Assembly (NCBI GenBank): GCA_048595745.1
Contig: CP184361.1
Source of the DNA: Aquipseudomonas alcaligenes_A
GTDB taxonomy: Bacteria > Pseudomonadota > Gammaproteobacteria > Pseudomonadales > Pseudomonadaceae
Reading direction: 5' to 3' (one strand)
DNA length: 64,000 nucleotides
The translations under genes and the position numbers were made by a program. This document shows positions 51,391-60,417 of the stretch, in pieces. Below the pieces are notes generated by a model that searched no databases, was not told the DNA's origin, and was given only the letters and a program-made list of their open reading frames with translations. The stretch's first letter is position 1; every line of letters begins with the position of its first letter.

Positions 51391-53508
51391 TCAGTTGCTT
51401 ACCGCGATTGACTGGTTGTTCATGATCCGCGGCGTTACGAACACAAGAAGCTCATTCTTAGTATCAGTAACCGTATCCCGACGGAAAAGACGCCCCAAGT
51501 ATGGAATGTCACCCAGAAGAGGCACTTTCTCGACACTCTTGCTCTGAGTATTTGAGAAAACACCACCAATTACGATTGTCTCTCCATCATTAACCAAAAC
51601 CTTGGCGTTAACCTCATTCTTCTTAATAGGAGGAACACCTAGAACTGCATTCTCATAGTCCGGCTCATCCTTATTGACCTTAACCTCCATGATAATACGA
51701 TTATCAGGAGTAATCTGAGGCGTAACCTCCAAGGAAAGCGCAGCCTCTTTGAAGGAGACTGTCGTGGCACCGCTTGAGCTCGACTCCTGGTAAGGGACCT
51801 CAGTACCCTTCAATATCTTGGCAGTTTCTTTATCCGAGGTAACCACCTTCGGCTGAGAAATGACCTCTCCGTTGCCAGTCTTTTCCATCGCAGACAACTG
51901 CAGGTCCAAAATAGCATTGTCAGTCAAAAAACCTATTCCAATACCAGATGTAGCGGCATTCGCGCCGAGATCTACAAAAGGCACAGGCGAACCGCCATCA
52001 TCCTCTGTCGTCGGGAGCGTACAGCCGCCAGCAAACGGCCCACAACTGCGATCTTCATCATCCGTCAAACCTTGAGAGCCATCTTTACCATAAGCGCTCC
52101 ACTTACCATTGCTTACGGCACCGCCCCAACGCACACCCAAGCTCTTATCGTAACCGACACTCGCCTCAACAAGGCGAGCCTCGATTAAAACCTGGCGAAC
52201 GGGAATATCCAACTGAGCAACAATACGGCGCAACTCGTCCAACTTATCTTGCGTTTGGTAGGCAATAATACTGTTAGTTCGATCATCAACGGTCACCGAA
52301 CCCCGCTCGGAATCAGCCCCCTCTCCCTCACCAGATATACCAGCAACAGATTGAAAGAGCGCAGCAATATCCGAAGCCTTGGCGTAATTAACCTGAATCA
52401 GCTCACGCCGCAATGGCGCAAGCTCCGCGATCTGATTTTGAGCCTCTAGCTCCTGGCGTTCACGTGCAGCAATCTCGTCCGCCGGAGCGATAAGCAGCAC
52501 ATTACCTACCTTTCGCTTATCCAGACCACGCGTCTTAAGCACCAAATCCAAAGCTTGATCCCACGGCACATTTTGCAAACGCAGCGTAATATTGCCCTGA
52601 ACGGTATCGCTTGCCACCAAATTCAAATCAGTAAAATCAGCAATCAACTGCAGAACAGAGCGAACGTCAATATCCTGGAAGTTGAGAGAGAGCTTCTCCC
52701 CCGTGTATGCGAACTTTTCAAGCTTACGTTTCTCCACATCATCGGAGGACAAAGGCTTGACGCTAACCGTCAGTTTGTTATCAGCCTGGAAAACCAAATA
52801 ATCGTAAAAGCCCTGCGGTTCGATACTGATACTAGCCCTATCAGATTGAGCAGACGCGCTCACATACTGAACAGGAGTCGCAAAGTCTTTCACATCGAGA
52901 CGCACCTTCAGGCTGTCCGGGAGAGCAGTCTTCGCAAAGGACAACTGAATCTTCCCGCCCTGCTCCTGAACATCAGCAGTTACGGAAGCATCCGACAAAG
53001 CAATAACGACGTTACCTTCACCCTGTTCACCTCGTTGAAAGTCGACGCCCTGTATGGCCTTGCCGGCAACTACCGCTGGTCCCGCAGGGGCTTGCACAAG
53101 AGCGGAGCTGACCTTAGCAACCGACGAGGCAGCCTCACCCACCACGACATACAAGTTATTTCCCTCAGCCCTTGTTGCATAAGGCACCAAGGTGGACAGG
53201 TTTACAATCAGGCGAGTCCGGTCCTTGGCCTCGACAATGCTCACGCTTCGAGCATTACCAACCCCGATCTCACGATTTCTAACCCCCAGCTTGTTTGCAA
53301 CACCAGGCAAATCCAGAGCAATACGAGCAGGCTGCTCTATCGTGTAGCCCCGAGGAGCAGAAATTGGGCCATTAAACTCCAGCTTCAACTCCACCTTGTC
53401 ACCCGGGAGAGAAGCCACATTCATAGCTGTGAGATCAGCCGCAGCAGCGAGCGAGGTAAAAAACACTAGAGCTATAGAGATGCCAACGCGAGAGAAGGCG
53501 CTATTCAT
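51391..53508 (-). CDS. pilQ: Type IV pilus secretin PilQ
   Basis: 705 residues. Signal peptide (MNSAFSRVGISIALVFFTSLAAA), two AMIN-like peptidoglycan-binding domains (about 25-125 and 150-255), an STN/N0 domain (SLNFQDIDVRSVLQLIADFTDLNLV), N1, and the secretin channel ending VTPRIMNNQSIAVSN. It forms the outer-membrane pore for the pilus. ATG 53508 is chosen over one 13 codons upstream because TTGGAG lies 8 bases ahead and relatives start MNS. The gene is noticeably more A/T-rich than aroK and the genes beyond. Confidence 0.93.
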   Translation of the reverse strand: MNSAFSRVGISIALVFFTSLAAAADLTAMNVASLPGDKVELKLEFNGPISAPRGYTIEQPARIALDLPGVANKLGVRNREIGVGNARSVSIVEAKDRTRLIVNLSTLVPYATRAEGNNLYVVVGEAASSVAKVSSALVQAPAGPAVVAGKAIQGVDFQRGEQGEGNVVIALSDASVTADVQEQGGKIQLSFAKTALPDSLKVRLDVKDFATPVQYVSASAQSDRASISIEPQGFYDYLVFQADNKLTVSVKPLSSDDVEKRKLEKFAYTGEKLSLNFQDIDVRSVLQLIADFTDLNLVASDTVQGNITLRLQNVPWDQALDLVLKTRGLDKRKVGNVLLIAPADEIAARERQELEAQNQIAELAPLRRELIQVNYAKASDIAALFQSVAGISGEGEGADSERGSVTVDDRTNSIIAYQTQDKLDELRRIVAQLDIPVRQVLIEARLVEASVGYDKSLGVRWGGAVSNGKWSAYGKDGSQGLTDDEDRSCGPFAGGCTLPTTEDDGGSPVPFVDLGANAATSGIGIGFLTDNAILDLQLSAMEKTGNGEVISQPKVVTSDKETAKILKGTEVPYQESSSSGATTVSFKEAALSLEVTPQITPDNRIIMEVKVNKDEPDYENAVLGVPPIKKNEVNAKVLVNDGETIVIGGVFSNTQSKSVEKVPLLGDIPYLGRLFRRDTVTDTKNELLVFVTPRIMNNQSIAVSN

Positions 53509-53560
53509 AAGCCGGCTCCAATTAACTATTTCGTAATTTTTCTTCATACGGATCCCGTGA

Positions 53561-54088
53561 CTATGTACGCTCTTTTAGAGTTAGGCTCCGCGGACGCTCG
53601 AGCCAACCGCCCTCACCATCAGGTACGATCTCTATAACGTCTATCTTGGCCTCATCAACGGAAACTATGCGCCCATGATTGCGCCCGAGATAATCCCCCA
53701 CCTTCACACGATGAACACCACCGGCCCCTCGAACCAAACCATAGGCACCGCCATCTCTTGCAAGAGTACCAACCATCTCAAAGGTCTCGATGTTGAAGCC
53801 TTCAAGGAACTGCTTGACCCTGGTCTCGTCAGGCGTTACATCTTTCGAACCTTTTTGCTGCCTAGCAATATCAACCTTAACAGGCGGCTGAAAGGGGCTT
53901 CTAAGTGCCGCCGCACTATATGTGAAAGCCTCATAAGGTTGAAACTTTGGCAACGGCTCGATAGCACCCTGCGGTCGTGCGCGCACCTCATCCATATATG
54001 CCTGAAGATCTGAGAAGTCATCCCCACCCAAACAGCCTGATAGAGCAAGCGCCGAGATGGTCATAAAAAATAGCCGCCCCCCTATCAT
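53561..54088 (-). CDS. pilP: Type IV pilus inner-membrane lipoprotein PilP
   Basis: 175 residues with lipobox ALSGC (Cys19), an extended Pro-rich linker (SPFQPP), and a C-terminal beta domain (GTLARDGGAYGLVRGAGGVHRVKVGDYLGRNHGRI). PilP links the PilN-PilO pair to PilQ. Its start overlaps the pilO stop by four bases. The segment is A/T-rich compared with flanking core genes. Confidence 0.93.
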   Translation of the reverse strand: MIGGRLFFMTISALALSGCLGGDDFSDLQAYMDEVRARPQGAIEPLPKFQPYEAFTYSAAALRSPFQPPVKVDIARQQKGSKDVTPDETRVKQFLEGFNIETFEMVGTLARDGGAYGLVRGAGGVHRVKVGDYLGRNHGRIVSVDEAKIDVIEIVPDGEGGWLERPRSLTLKERT

Positions 54089-54717
54089 TTCTTAAGCCCC
54101 TCGTCGTTATAACGGTAAGTTTTCGCGAGGATGGTCATGCGCAGCTTAGATGAGCCGACAGCCCCCTCATCCTCAACCGACTTTATTTCGAAATCATGCA
54201 AAGTCACAATTCGAGGAAGGCTGGCCACGCCACTGACAAAAGTAGCGAGATCGTGGTACCCACCAACAACCGCTATTTGGATTGGAAGTTCTATATAAAA
54301 CTGCTGAACCGCTTCAGGCTCCAGCTTGATCTCCTCAAACTCCAAACCACTACCCAGTCCTGTACGCGTAATATCCTCCAGCAACCCGGGAACTTCCGTG
54401 TCACTGGGCAGCTGACGCAACAACGAACCAAAAGACTCTTCCATTTCTGCCATTTGGGCCTTGTAGGCATCCAGATTGGCCGCTTGAAAAGCTTTAGCAG
54501 CAAATTGGTCTTTTAAAGACTGCTCCTCGACTCGCTGCTGCTCCAGCCCATCCTGAAGATCCTTGAGATAGAAGTTATAACCAAGAGCGATTGCCAGAAT
54601 TAGCAGAACACAGCATGTAATGACCTTAACCGCAGCAGGCCAAGCACCCAGGTTATTAAGGTCGAGTTCGGCGAGATCGACCTTTTTCAGCGACTCGATT
54701 GCTTCGGCTAGGCTCAT
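54085..54717 (-). CDS. pilO: Type IV pilus alignment protein PilO
   Basis: 210 residues: a cytoplasmic N-terminus, a single membrane helix (about 29-52, VKVITCCVLLILAIALGYNFYL), a coiled coil, and a ferredoxin-like periplasmic fold ending SKLRMTILAKTYRY. It pairs with PilN in the alignment subcomplex. Coupled by overlap to pilN upstream and pilP downstream. Confidence 0.93.
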   Translation of the reverse strand: MSLAEAIESLKKVDLAELDLNNLGAWPAAVKVITCCVLLILAIALGYNFYLKDLQDGLEQQRVEEQSLKDQFAAKAFQAANLDAYKAQMAEMEESFGSLLRQLPSDTEVPGLLEDITRTGLGSGLEFEEIKLEPEAVQQFYIELPIQIAVVGGYHDLATFVSGVASLPRIVTLHDFEIKSVEDEGAVGSSKLRMTILAKTYRYNDEGLKK

Positions 54718-55337
54718 GGTTTATTACCACCATTTTTTGCATCTTTTACCGTACCCTGCGCCCCTTTGACGGACGCAGCACCTGCATCTTCACCCGGCTG
54801 AGTCTGCTGAACCGTTAGCTGGAAGACATTTGCCTGATCAATTGCGCCCGCGGTGACAGCCTTAACCTCAGTCAGAGTTGGGGCAACCAACCACTCAGAT
54901 GCGTCAAGATTACGCATCAGGCTCGACACTCTATTATTCGACTCCGCCGCCCCAACAACCGCAATGCTTTTATCAGTTCGTTTAAGGCCGGTGAAGTAGA
55001 CGCCATCGGGAAGAGTACGCACTAACTGATCAAAAACATGCCCAATTACTGGCCTGTTACCCTGCAAATCCTGAATGATTTTCATTCGCTCAAGTAATTG
55101 CGCGCGCCTTTCTTTCAGCTCCTTAATCGCCTTAATCCGCTCATCCAGAACAGCTATCTCTTTCTTAAGGAACTCATTTCGAGCATTCTGCTGTTCAATT
55201 GCGCCGTTAAGGTATTGACCCGCCATAAAGACCAAGCCAGCCGCAATAGCAAGCGTCCCGCCAAGGGCGACCAAGAAGCGCTGCTTGCGCTCTTCGCGCA
55301 ATTGCTCCCGCCATGGAAGTAAGTTGATCCGCGCCAT
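54714..55337 (-). CDS. pilN: Type IV pilus alignment protein PilN
   Basis: 207 residues. The cytoplasmic PilM-binding peptide MARINLLPWREQLREER is conserved, followed by a membrane helix (about 22-45) and a coiled coil plus ferredoxin-like periplasmic domain. The C-terminus is Gly/Ala/Lys-rich. Overlaps pilO by four bases and pilM by one. Confidence 0.94.
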   Translation of the reverse strand: MARINLLPWREQLREERKQRFLVALGGTLAIAAGLVFMAGQYLNGAIEQQNARNEFLKKEIAVLDERIKAIKELKERRAQLLERMKIIQDLQGNRPVIGHVFDQLVRTLPDGVYFTGLKRTDKSIAVVGAAESNNRVSSLMRNLDASEWLVAPTLTEVKAVTAGAIDQANVFQLTVQQTQPGEDAGAASVKGAQGTVKDAKNGGNKP

Positions 55338-56401
55338 CAGTCAAAACTCCTCATCGCCAGGCCACAGGCAATCATCAAGGACGGGGCATCGCTAGCCAGG
55401 GCTCCGGCATTGACTTTGCTACCCAGCGCCATATCGGCGAAGGGGTTGGCTACCAGGGTAGGAGTACCAATCTTCTGTTGAATCATGCGATCCAGATCAG
55501 GAATCGAGGCCGTACCACCTGCCAGCAGGATGTAATCGACATCATTGAACTGGCCGGCCGCGAAGAAGAATTGCAGCGAACGCGAAACCTGCTGCACGAC
55601 CGCTTCCTTGAAGGGCTGCAGCACCTCGCTTTCGTAGTCATCCGGCAGGCCACCCTGTTTTTTGGCCAGACCGGCCTCCTCGACGGAGAGACCGTAGCGA
55701 CGCTGGATCTCTTCAGTCAGCTGGCGCCCACCGAACAGCTGCTCCCGGGTATAGATCGTGCGGCCATTGTGCAGCACGCTCAGGGTGGTCATGGTGGCAC
55801 CGATATCGACCACGGCGACCGTCAGCTCATCGACGCTGCCGCCGAGCTGGGACTCAAGCAAGGCATAGGCACGCTCGAGCGCATAGGCTTCCACATCGAC
55901 GACCTTGGCCGTTACACCGGCGAGCCCAAGAGCCGCCTCGCGAACCTCGACGTTTTCTTTACGGCAGGCAGCCAGCAAGACTTCGACTCGTTCGGGGTTG
56001 CGCGCCGAAAGGCCCTGCACCTCGAAGTCGATAGCCACCTCTTCCAGTGGATAAGGGATGTACTGGTCGGCCTCGATCTTCAGCTGGTTCTCCAGCTCGT
56101 CATCGTTGAGGCCGGCCTCCATTTCGATGGTCTTGGTGATAACCGCAGAACCGGCCACGGCCACCGCAGCGGTACGCACGCTGGTTTTTGCCTTGCTTAG
56201 AACGCGAGCAAGGGCCTGACCGACCCCTTCCAGCTCGGCGATGTTCTTTTCGACAACGGCATTGGGTGGGAGCGGCTCGACGGCATAGGCCTCTACCTTG
56301 TAGCGGCTTCCGGAGCGACTCAATTCAAGGAGCTTGACCGAGGTCGAACTGATGTCGATCCCCAGAAGCGTGTTCGCTTTCTTATTGAAGAGCCCTAGCA
56401 C
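55337..56401 (-). CDS. pilM: Type IV pilus actin-like ATPase PilM
   Basis: 354 residues with FtsA-like ATP-binding fold: GIDISSTSVKLLELSR (phosphate 1), VVDIGATMTTLSVLHNG (phosphate 2), LLAGGTASIPDL (adenosine). Cytoplasmic, it binds the PilN N-terminus and completes the PilMNOP platform. G+C content is normal here, unlike pilN-pilQ. It is divergent from ponA. Confidence 0.95.
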   Translation of the reverse strand: MLGLFNKKANTLLGIDISSTSVKLLELSRSGSRYKVEAYAVEPLPPNAVVEKNIAELEGVGQALARVLSKAKTSVRTAAVAVAGSAVITKTIEMEAGLNDDELENQLKIEADQYIPYPLEEVAIDFEVQGLSARNPERVEVLLAACRKENVEVREAALGLAGVTAKVVDVEAYALERAYALLESQLGGSVDELTVAVVDIGATMTTLSVLHNGRTIYTREQLFGGRQLTEEIQRRYGLSVEEAGLAKKQGGLPDDYESEVLQPFKEAVVQQVSRSLQFFFAAGQFNDVDYILLAGGTASIPDLDRMIQQKIGTPTLVANPFADMALGSKVNAGALASDAPSLMIACGLAMRSFD

Positions 56402-56507
56402 GACCGATTTCCTATCTGCATCCGAGACTTACGGACTATTTATGTTTTTCCACATTAAATAACAGTCTTGACAGAAGCGCAAATGGCTCCCCTGCAAAAA
56501 AACCGCT

Positions 56508-56513
56508 TATAAT
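56508..56513 (+). promoter_or_regulatory. Candidate -10 element of ponA
   Basis: TATAAT is a perfect -10, about 73 bases before the ponA start. No good -35 lies 16-18 bases upstream; a perfect TTGACA occurs at 56468-56473 but at the wrong distance (34 bases). Confidence 0.4.
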
Positions 56514-56585
56514 GTGAACAGTTTTCCCCTTTTCGCACCGCGCAACACTTAACCCATTCTTTTACCTGGAATTCCAAGAACCTTG

Positions 56586-59000
56586 ATGCGTTTGCTGAAG
56601 TTTTTCTGGTGGTCTTGTGTCGCCGTTTTTTGCGGGTTGGTGCTCAGTTTCAGCGGCGCCTTTCTCTATCTTAGTCCCGGCCTACCCTCCGTCGAGTCGC
56701 TGCGCAGCATCCAGCTGCAGATACCGCTGCGTGTCTACAGTACTGACGGCAAGCTGATCGCCGAATTCGGCGAGATGCGTCGCTCACCGATCCGCTTCGA
56801 AGACATTCCACCCGACTTCATCAGGGCCCTGCTGGCCGCCGAGGACGACAATTTCGCCAACCATTATGGCGTTGACTTCACCAGCCTGGTGCGCGCTGCT
56901 ACGCAGTTATTGGCGAGCGGTCACATCCAGACCGGTGGCAGCACCATCACCATGCAGGTAGCGAAGAACTTCTTCCTCACCAATGAGCGCAGCTTCTCAC
57001 GCAAGATCAATGAAATCCTGCTGGCGTTACAAATCGAACGCGAGCTGAGCAAAAACGAGATCCTCGAGCTCTACGTCAACAAGATCTATTTGGGCAACCG
57101 CGCCTACGGCGTCGAGGCTGCGGCTCAGGTCTACTACGGCAAGTCGATCCGCGACCTCAGCCTGGCCCAGCTGGCGATGATCGCCGGACTGCCCAAGGCC
57201 CCCTCGCGCTACAATCCGCTGGTCAACCCGCAGCGCAGCATGGAGCGTCGCGACTGGATCCTCGGGCGCATGTACAAACTCGGCGCCATCGACAAGGCGC
57301 GCTACGATGCCGCCCTGGCCGAGCCCATCGACGCCCGCCACCACGTACAACCGATCGAGCTCAATGCCCCCTACATCGCCGAGATGGCGCGCGCCGAGAT
57401 GGTCGGCCGCTACGGCAGCGATGCCTATACCGAAGGTTTCCGCGTCATCACCACGGTGCCGTCGCAATTGCAGGACGCCGCCAGCACCGCACTGCATGAA
57501 GGCCTGATCGCCTACGATCAACGCCACGGTTTTCGGGGCCCCGAAACCCGCCTGCCCGGCCTGACCCGCGAAGCCTGGCTGCAGGAACTGGCCAAGCACA
57601 AGAGCATCGGCGGCCTGCAACCGGCCATCGTCACCCAGGTCGAAAAGAGCGGCATCATGGTCCTGCTGCGCAACGGCGAAGAGCAGCCGGTCGCCTGGGA
57701 CAGCATGAAATGGGCACGCCCCTTCCTCAACACCAATAGCCTGGGTCCGCGCCCGCAGAAGCCGGCGGACGTGGCGCAGATCGGTGACCTGGTACGCGTC
57801 GAGCCGGACAAGGAGAGCGGCGCCCTGCTGTTCCGCCAAATCCCGGCTGCACAGAGCGCACTGGTCTCACTCGACCCGCAGGACGGCGCCATTCGCGCAC
57901 TGGTCGGCGGCTTCTCCTTCGAGCAGAGCAACTACAACCGCGCCGCCCAAGCCAAACGCCAGCCGGGCTCCAGCTTCAAGCCCTTCATCTACAGCGCAGC
58001 GCTGGACGCCGGCTTCACCGCTTCCAGCCTGGTCAACGATGCGCCCATCGTGTTCCAGGAAGCCGGCATGGAAGAAGCCTGGCGCCCGAAGAACGACAAC
58101 AACACCTTCCTCGGCCCGATCCGTCTGCGCGAGGCGTTGTACAAGTCGCGCAACCTGGTATCGATCCGCGTCCTGCAGACGATCGGCATCGACTATGCAC
58201 TCGACTACATCAGCGCCTTCGGCTTCAACAAGCAGGAGCTGCCGCGCAACCTGTCGCTCGCTCTGGGTACCGCAGGCCTGACCCCGCTGGAAATCGCCGG
58301 CGGCTGGAGCGTCTTCGCCAACGGCGGACGCAAGATCCAGCCCTATCTGATCCAGCGCATCGAAAGCCGCGACGGCAAGACCCTGTTCACCGCCAACCCG
58401 CCGCGCACACCGGAGCGCCTGCAACTGGTCGAGGAGCAAAACGCTTCGCTGCTGCTCGAAGAGCCGAATGCCGAAGTGGTGAAACCCGTAGCGGCCGAGC
58501 AGATCATCGACGAGCGCACCGCCTACATCATGACCAGCATGCTGCAGGACGTGATCAAGCGCGGCACCGGCCGCCGCGCCCTGGCGCTGGGCCGCGGTGA
58601 TCTGGCAGGCAAGACCGGCACCACCAACGAGTCCAAGGACAGCTGGTTCTCCGGCTACAACGCCGACTACATGACCACCGTCTGGGTCGGTTTCGATCAG
58701 CCGGAAAGCCTAGGCCGCCATGAGTACGGTGGCACCGTGGCCCTGCCGATCTGGATGAGCTACATGGGCGCCGCACTCAAGGACAAGCCGGACCACCTGC
58801 CGCCCGAGCCAGCCGGCCTGCTCAGCCTGCGCGTCGATCCGCTGAGCGGTCGCGCGGCATCGCCCGGTTCGCCCGATGCCTACTTCGAGCTGTTCAAGAG
58901 CGAGGACTCGCCGCCTCCGATGAGCGAGCTGGACCCGGCGCTCGGCATTCCCGGCAGCCCGCTACCGGCTGACGAGGCGACACCGATCGACCTGTTCTGA
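56586..59000 (+). CDS. ponA: Penicillin-binding protein 1A (bifunctional transglycosylase/transpeptidase)
   Basis: 804 residues. N-terminal membrane anchor (about 8-30), glycosyltransferase domain with the catalytic Glu in LLAAEDDNFANHYGVDF and GGSTITMQVAKN, an OB-like insertion around 310-420, and a transpeptidase domain with Ser in QPGSSFKPF (SXXK), SRN in YKSRNLVS, and KTGTTNESKDSWF. It polymerises and crosslinks peptidoglycan at the inner membrane's outer face. ATG 56586 directly follows a TTG and is the likely start. Confidence 0.96.
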   Translation: MRLLKFFWWSCVAVFCGLVLSFSGAFLYLSPGLPSVESLRSIQLQIPLRVYSTDGKLIAEFGEMRRSPIRFEDIPPDFIRALLAAEDDNFANHYGVDFTSLVRAATQLLASGHIQTGGSTITMQVAKNFFLTNERSFSRKINEILLALQIERELSKNEILELYVNKIYLGNRAYGVEAAAQVYYGKSIRDLSLAQLAMIAGLPKAPSRYNPLVNPQRSMERRDWILGRMYKLGAIDKARYDAALAEPIDARHHVQPIELNAPYIAEMARAEMVGRYGSDAYTEGFRVITTVPSQLQDAASTALHEGLIAYDQRHGFRGPETRLPGLTREAWLQELAKHKSIGGLQPAIVTQVEKSGIMVLLRNGEEQPVAWDSMKWARPFLNTNSLGPRPQKPADVAQIGDLVRVEPDKESGALLFRQIPAAQSALVSLDPQDGAIRALVGGFSFEQSNYNRAAQAKRQPGSSFKPFIYSAALDAGFTASSLVNDAPIVFQEAGMEEAWRPKNDNNTFLGPIRLREALYKSRNLVSIRVLQTIGIDYALDYISAFGFNKQELPRNLSLALGTAGLTPLEIAGGWSVFANGGRKIQPYLIQRIESRDGKTLFTANPPRTPERLQLVEEQNASLLLEEPNAEVVKPVAAEQIIDERTAYIMTSMLQDVIKRGTGRRALALGRGDLAGKTGTTNESKDSWFSGYNADYMTTVWVGFDQPESLGRHEYGGTVALPIWMSYMGAALKDKPDHLPPEPAGLLSLRVDPLSGRAASPGSPDAYFELFKSEDSPPPMSELDPALGIPGSPLPADEATPIDLF

Positions 59001-59018
59001 GGCCTTTCGCCCAGCCAC

Positions 59019-59047
59019 AAAAAAGCCCCGCATTCGCGGGGCTTTTT
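59019..59047. terminator. Bidirectional terminator between ponA and maeB
   Basis: Stem AAAAGCCCCGC / GCGGGGCTTTT with loop ATTC has A and T runs on either side, between two convergent genes. Confidence 0.92.
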
Positions 59048-59061
59048 CATTGCAACGGCGA

Positions 59062-60330
59062 TCAGCCGTTGAACACCTCATCCACCGACTTCAGCGGATA
59101 GTGCGACGGGTAGGGCAGGGTCGCCACGCCGCTCTCGATCGCCGCCTTGGCCACGGCATCGGCCACCACGGTGATCAGGCGCGCATCCATGGGCTTCGGA
59201 ATGATGTACTCGCGACCGAAGCTCAGCTCGATGCCGCCATAGGCATCGCAGACTTCCTTGGGTACCGGCAGTTTGGCCAGTTCGCGCAGGGCGTTGGCGG
59301 CGGCGATCTTCATTTCCTCGTTGATACGAGTGGCGCGTACGTCCAGGGCACCGCGGAAGATGAAGGGGAAGCCGAGCACGTTGTTGACCTGGTTCGGGTA
59401 GTCCGAACGACCAGTCGCCATGATCACATCCGGGCGCGCCTCACGGGCCAACTCCGGCTTGATTTCCGGGTCCGGGTTGGAGCAGGCGAACACGATCGGG
59501 TTCGGCGCCATGCGCTTGAGGTCTTCCTGGCTCAGCAGGTTGGCACCGGACAGGCCGACGAATACATCGGCACCGTCGAGAGCGTCGGACAGGCTGCGCT
59601 TGTCGGTAGCGTGAGCAAACACCGCCTTGTACTGGTTGAGGTCGTCACGACCGGCGTGGATCACGCCCTTACGGTCGAGCATGAAGATGTTCTCGACCTG
59701 GGCACCCATGCTCACCAGCAGCTTCATGCAGGAGATGGCGGCCGCGCCGGCGCCGAGGCAGACGATTTTAGCTTCCGGCAGGGTCTTTCCGGCGATTTCC
59801 AGAGCATTGAGCATGCCGGCCGCGGTGACGATGGCGGTGCCGTGCTGGTCATCGTGGAACACCGGAATATCGCACTGTTCGATCAGCGCACGCTCGATCT
59901 CGAAGCACTCGGGCGCCTTGATGTCTTCCAGGTTGATACCACCGAAGGTGATGGAGATACGCTTGACGGTATCGATGAAGGCTTGCGGGCTCTCGGCATC
60001 GACCTCGATATCGAACACGTCGATACCGGCGAAACGCTTGAACAGCACACCTTTGCCTTCCATCACCGGCTTGGACGCCAGCGGGCCGAGGTTGCCCAGG
60101 CCGAGAATGGCGGTGCCGTCGGAAATCACTGCCACCAGATTGCCCTTGCCGGTGTAGCGGTAGGCCAGTTCGGCGTCACGGGCGATCTCGCGTACCGGCT
60201 CAGCCACACCTGGGCTGTAGGCCAGGGCAAGGTCACGGGCAGTGACGGTGGGCTTGGTCAGTTCGACGCTGAGCTTTCCCGGACGGGGCTGAGCGTGATA
60301 CTCGAGAGCGGCAGTTTTCAGATCGGACAT
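59062..60330 (-). CDS. maeB: Malic enzyme, short form without phosphotransacetylase domain
   Basis: 422 residues. Oxidative decarboxylation of malate to pyruvate. Diagnostic segments: AYSPGVAEPVREIA with the catalytic Tyr, AVISDGTAILGLGNLGPLASKPVMEGK (with catalytic Lys), FHDDQHGTA (metal), and dinucleotide motif VCLGAGAAAISCMKLL. Many proteobacterial MaeB proteins carry an extra C-terminal phosphotransacetylase-like domain; this form ends after the malic domain, as in pseudomonads. MSDLKTAALEYH at ATG 60330 is preferred over a start 22 codons upstream. Confidence 0.93.
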   Translation of the reverse strand: MSDLKTAALEYHAQPRPGKLSVELTKPTVTARDLALAYSPGVAEPVREIARDAELAYRYTGKGNLVAVISDGTAILGLGNLGPLASKPVMEGKGVLFKRFAGIDVFDIEVDAESPQAFIDTVKRISITFGGINLEDIKAPECFEIERALIEQCDIPVFHDDQHGTAIVTAAGMLNALEIAGKTLPEAKIVCLGAGAAAISCMKLLVSMGAQVENIFMLDRKGVIHAGRDDLNQYKAVFAHATDKRSLSDALDGADVFVGLSGANLLSQEDLKRMAPNPIVFACSNPDPEIKPELAREARPDVIMATGRSDYPNQVNNVLGFPFIFRGALDVRATRINEEMKIAAANALRELAKLPVPKEVCDAYGGIELSFGREYIIPKPMDARLITVVADAVAKAAIESGVATLPYPSHYPLKSVDEVFNG

Positions 60331-60417
60331 TTCGGCTATTTCCGCTTTGCTGTGAAAGGCAGGCGAGCGAGCATACGCAAGATGACCGAGGCCCACAAGG
60401 CCGGGGCTCGCAGCGCC

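Noticed and set aside
56468..56513. TTGACA plus TATAAT as one ponA promoter
   Set aside because: The hexamers are 34 bases apart, far from the 16-18 required, so only the -10 is reported, with low confidence.
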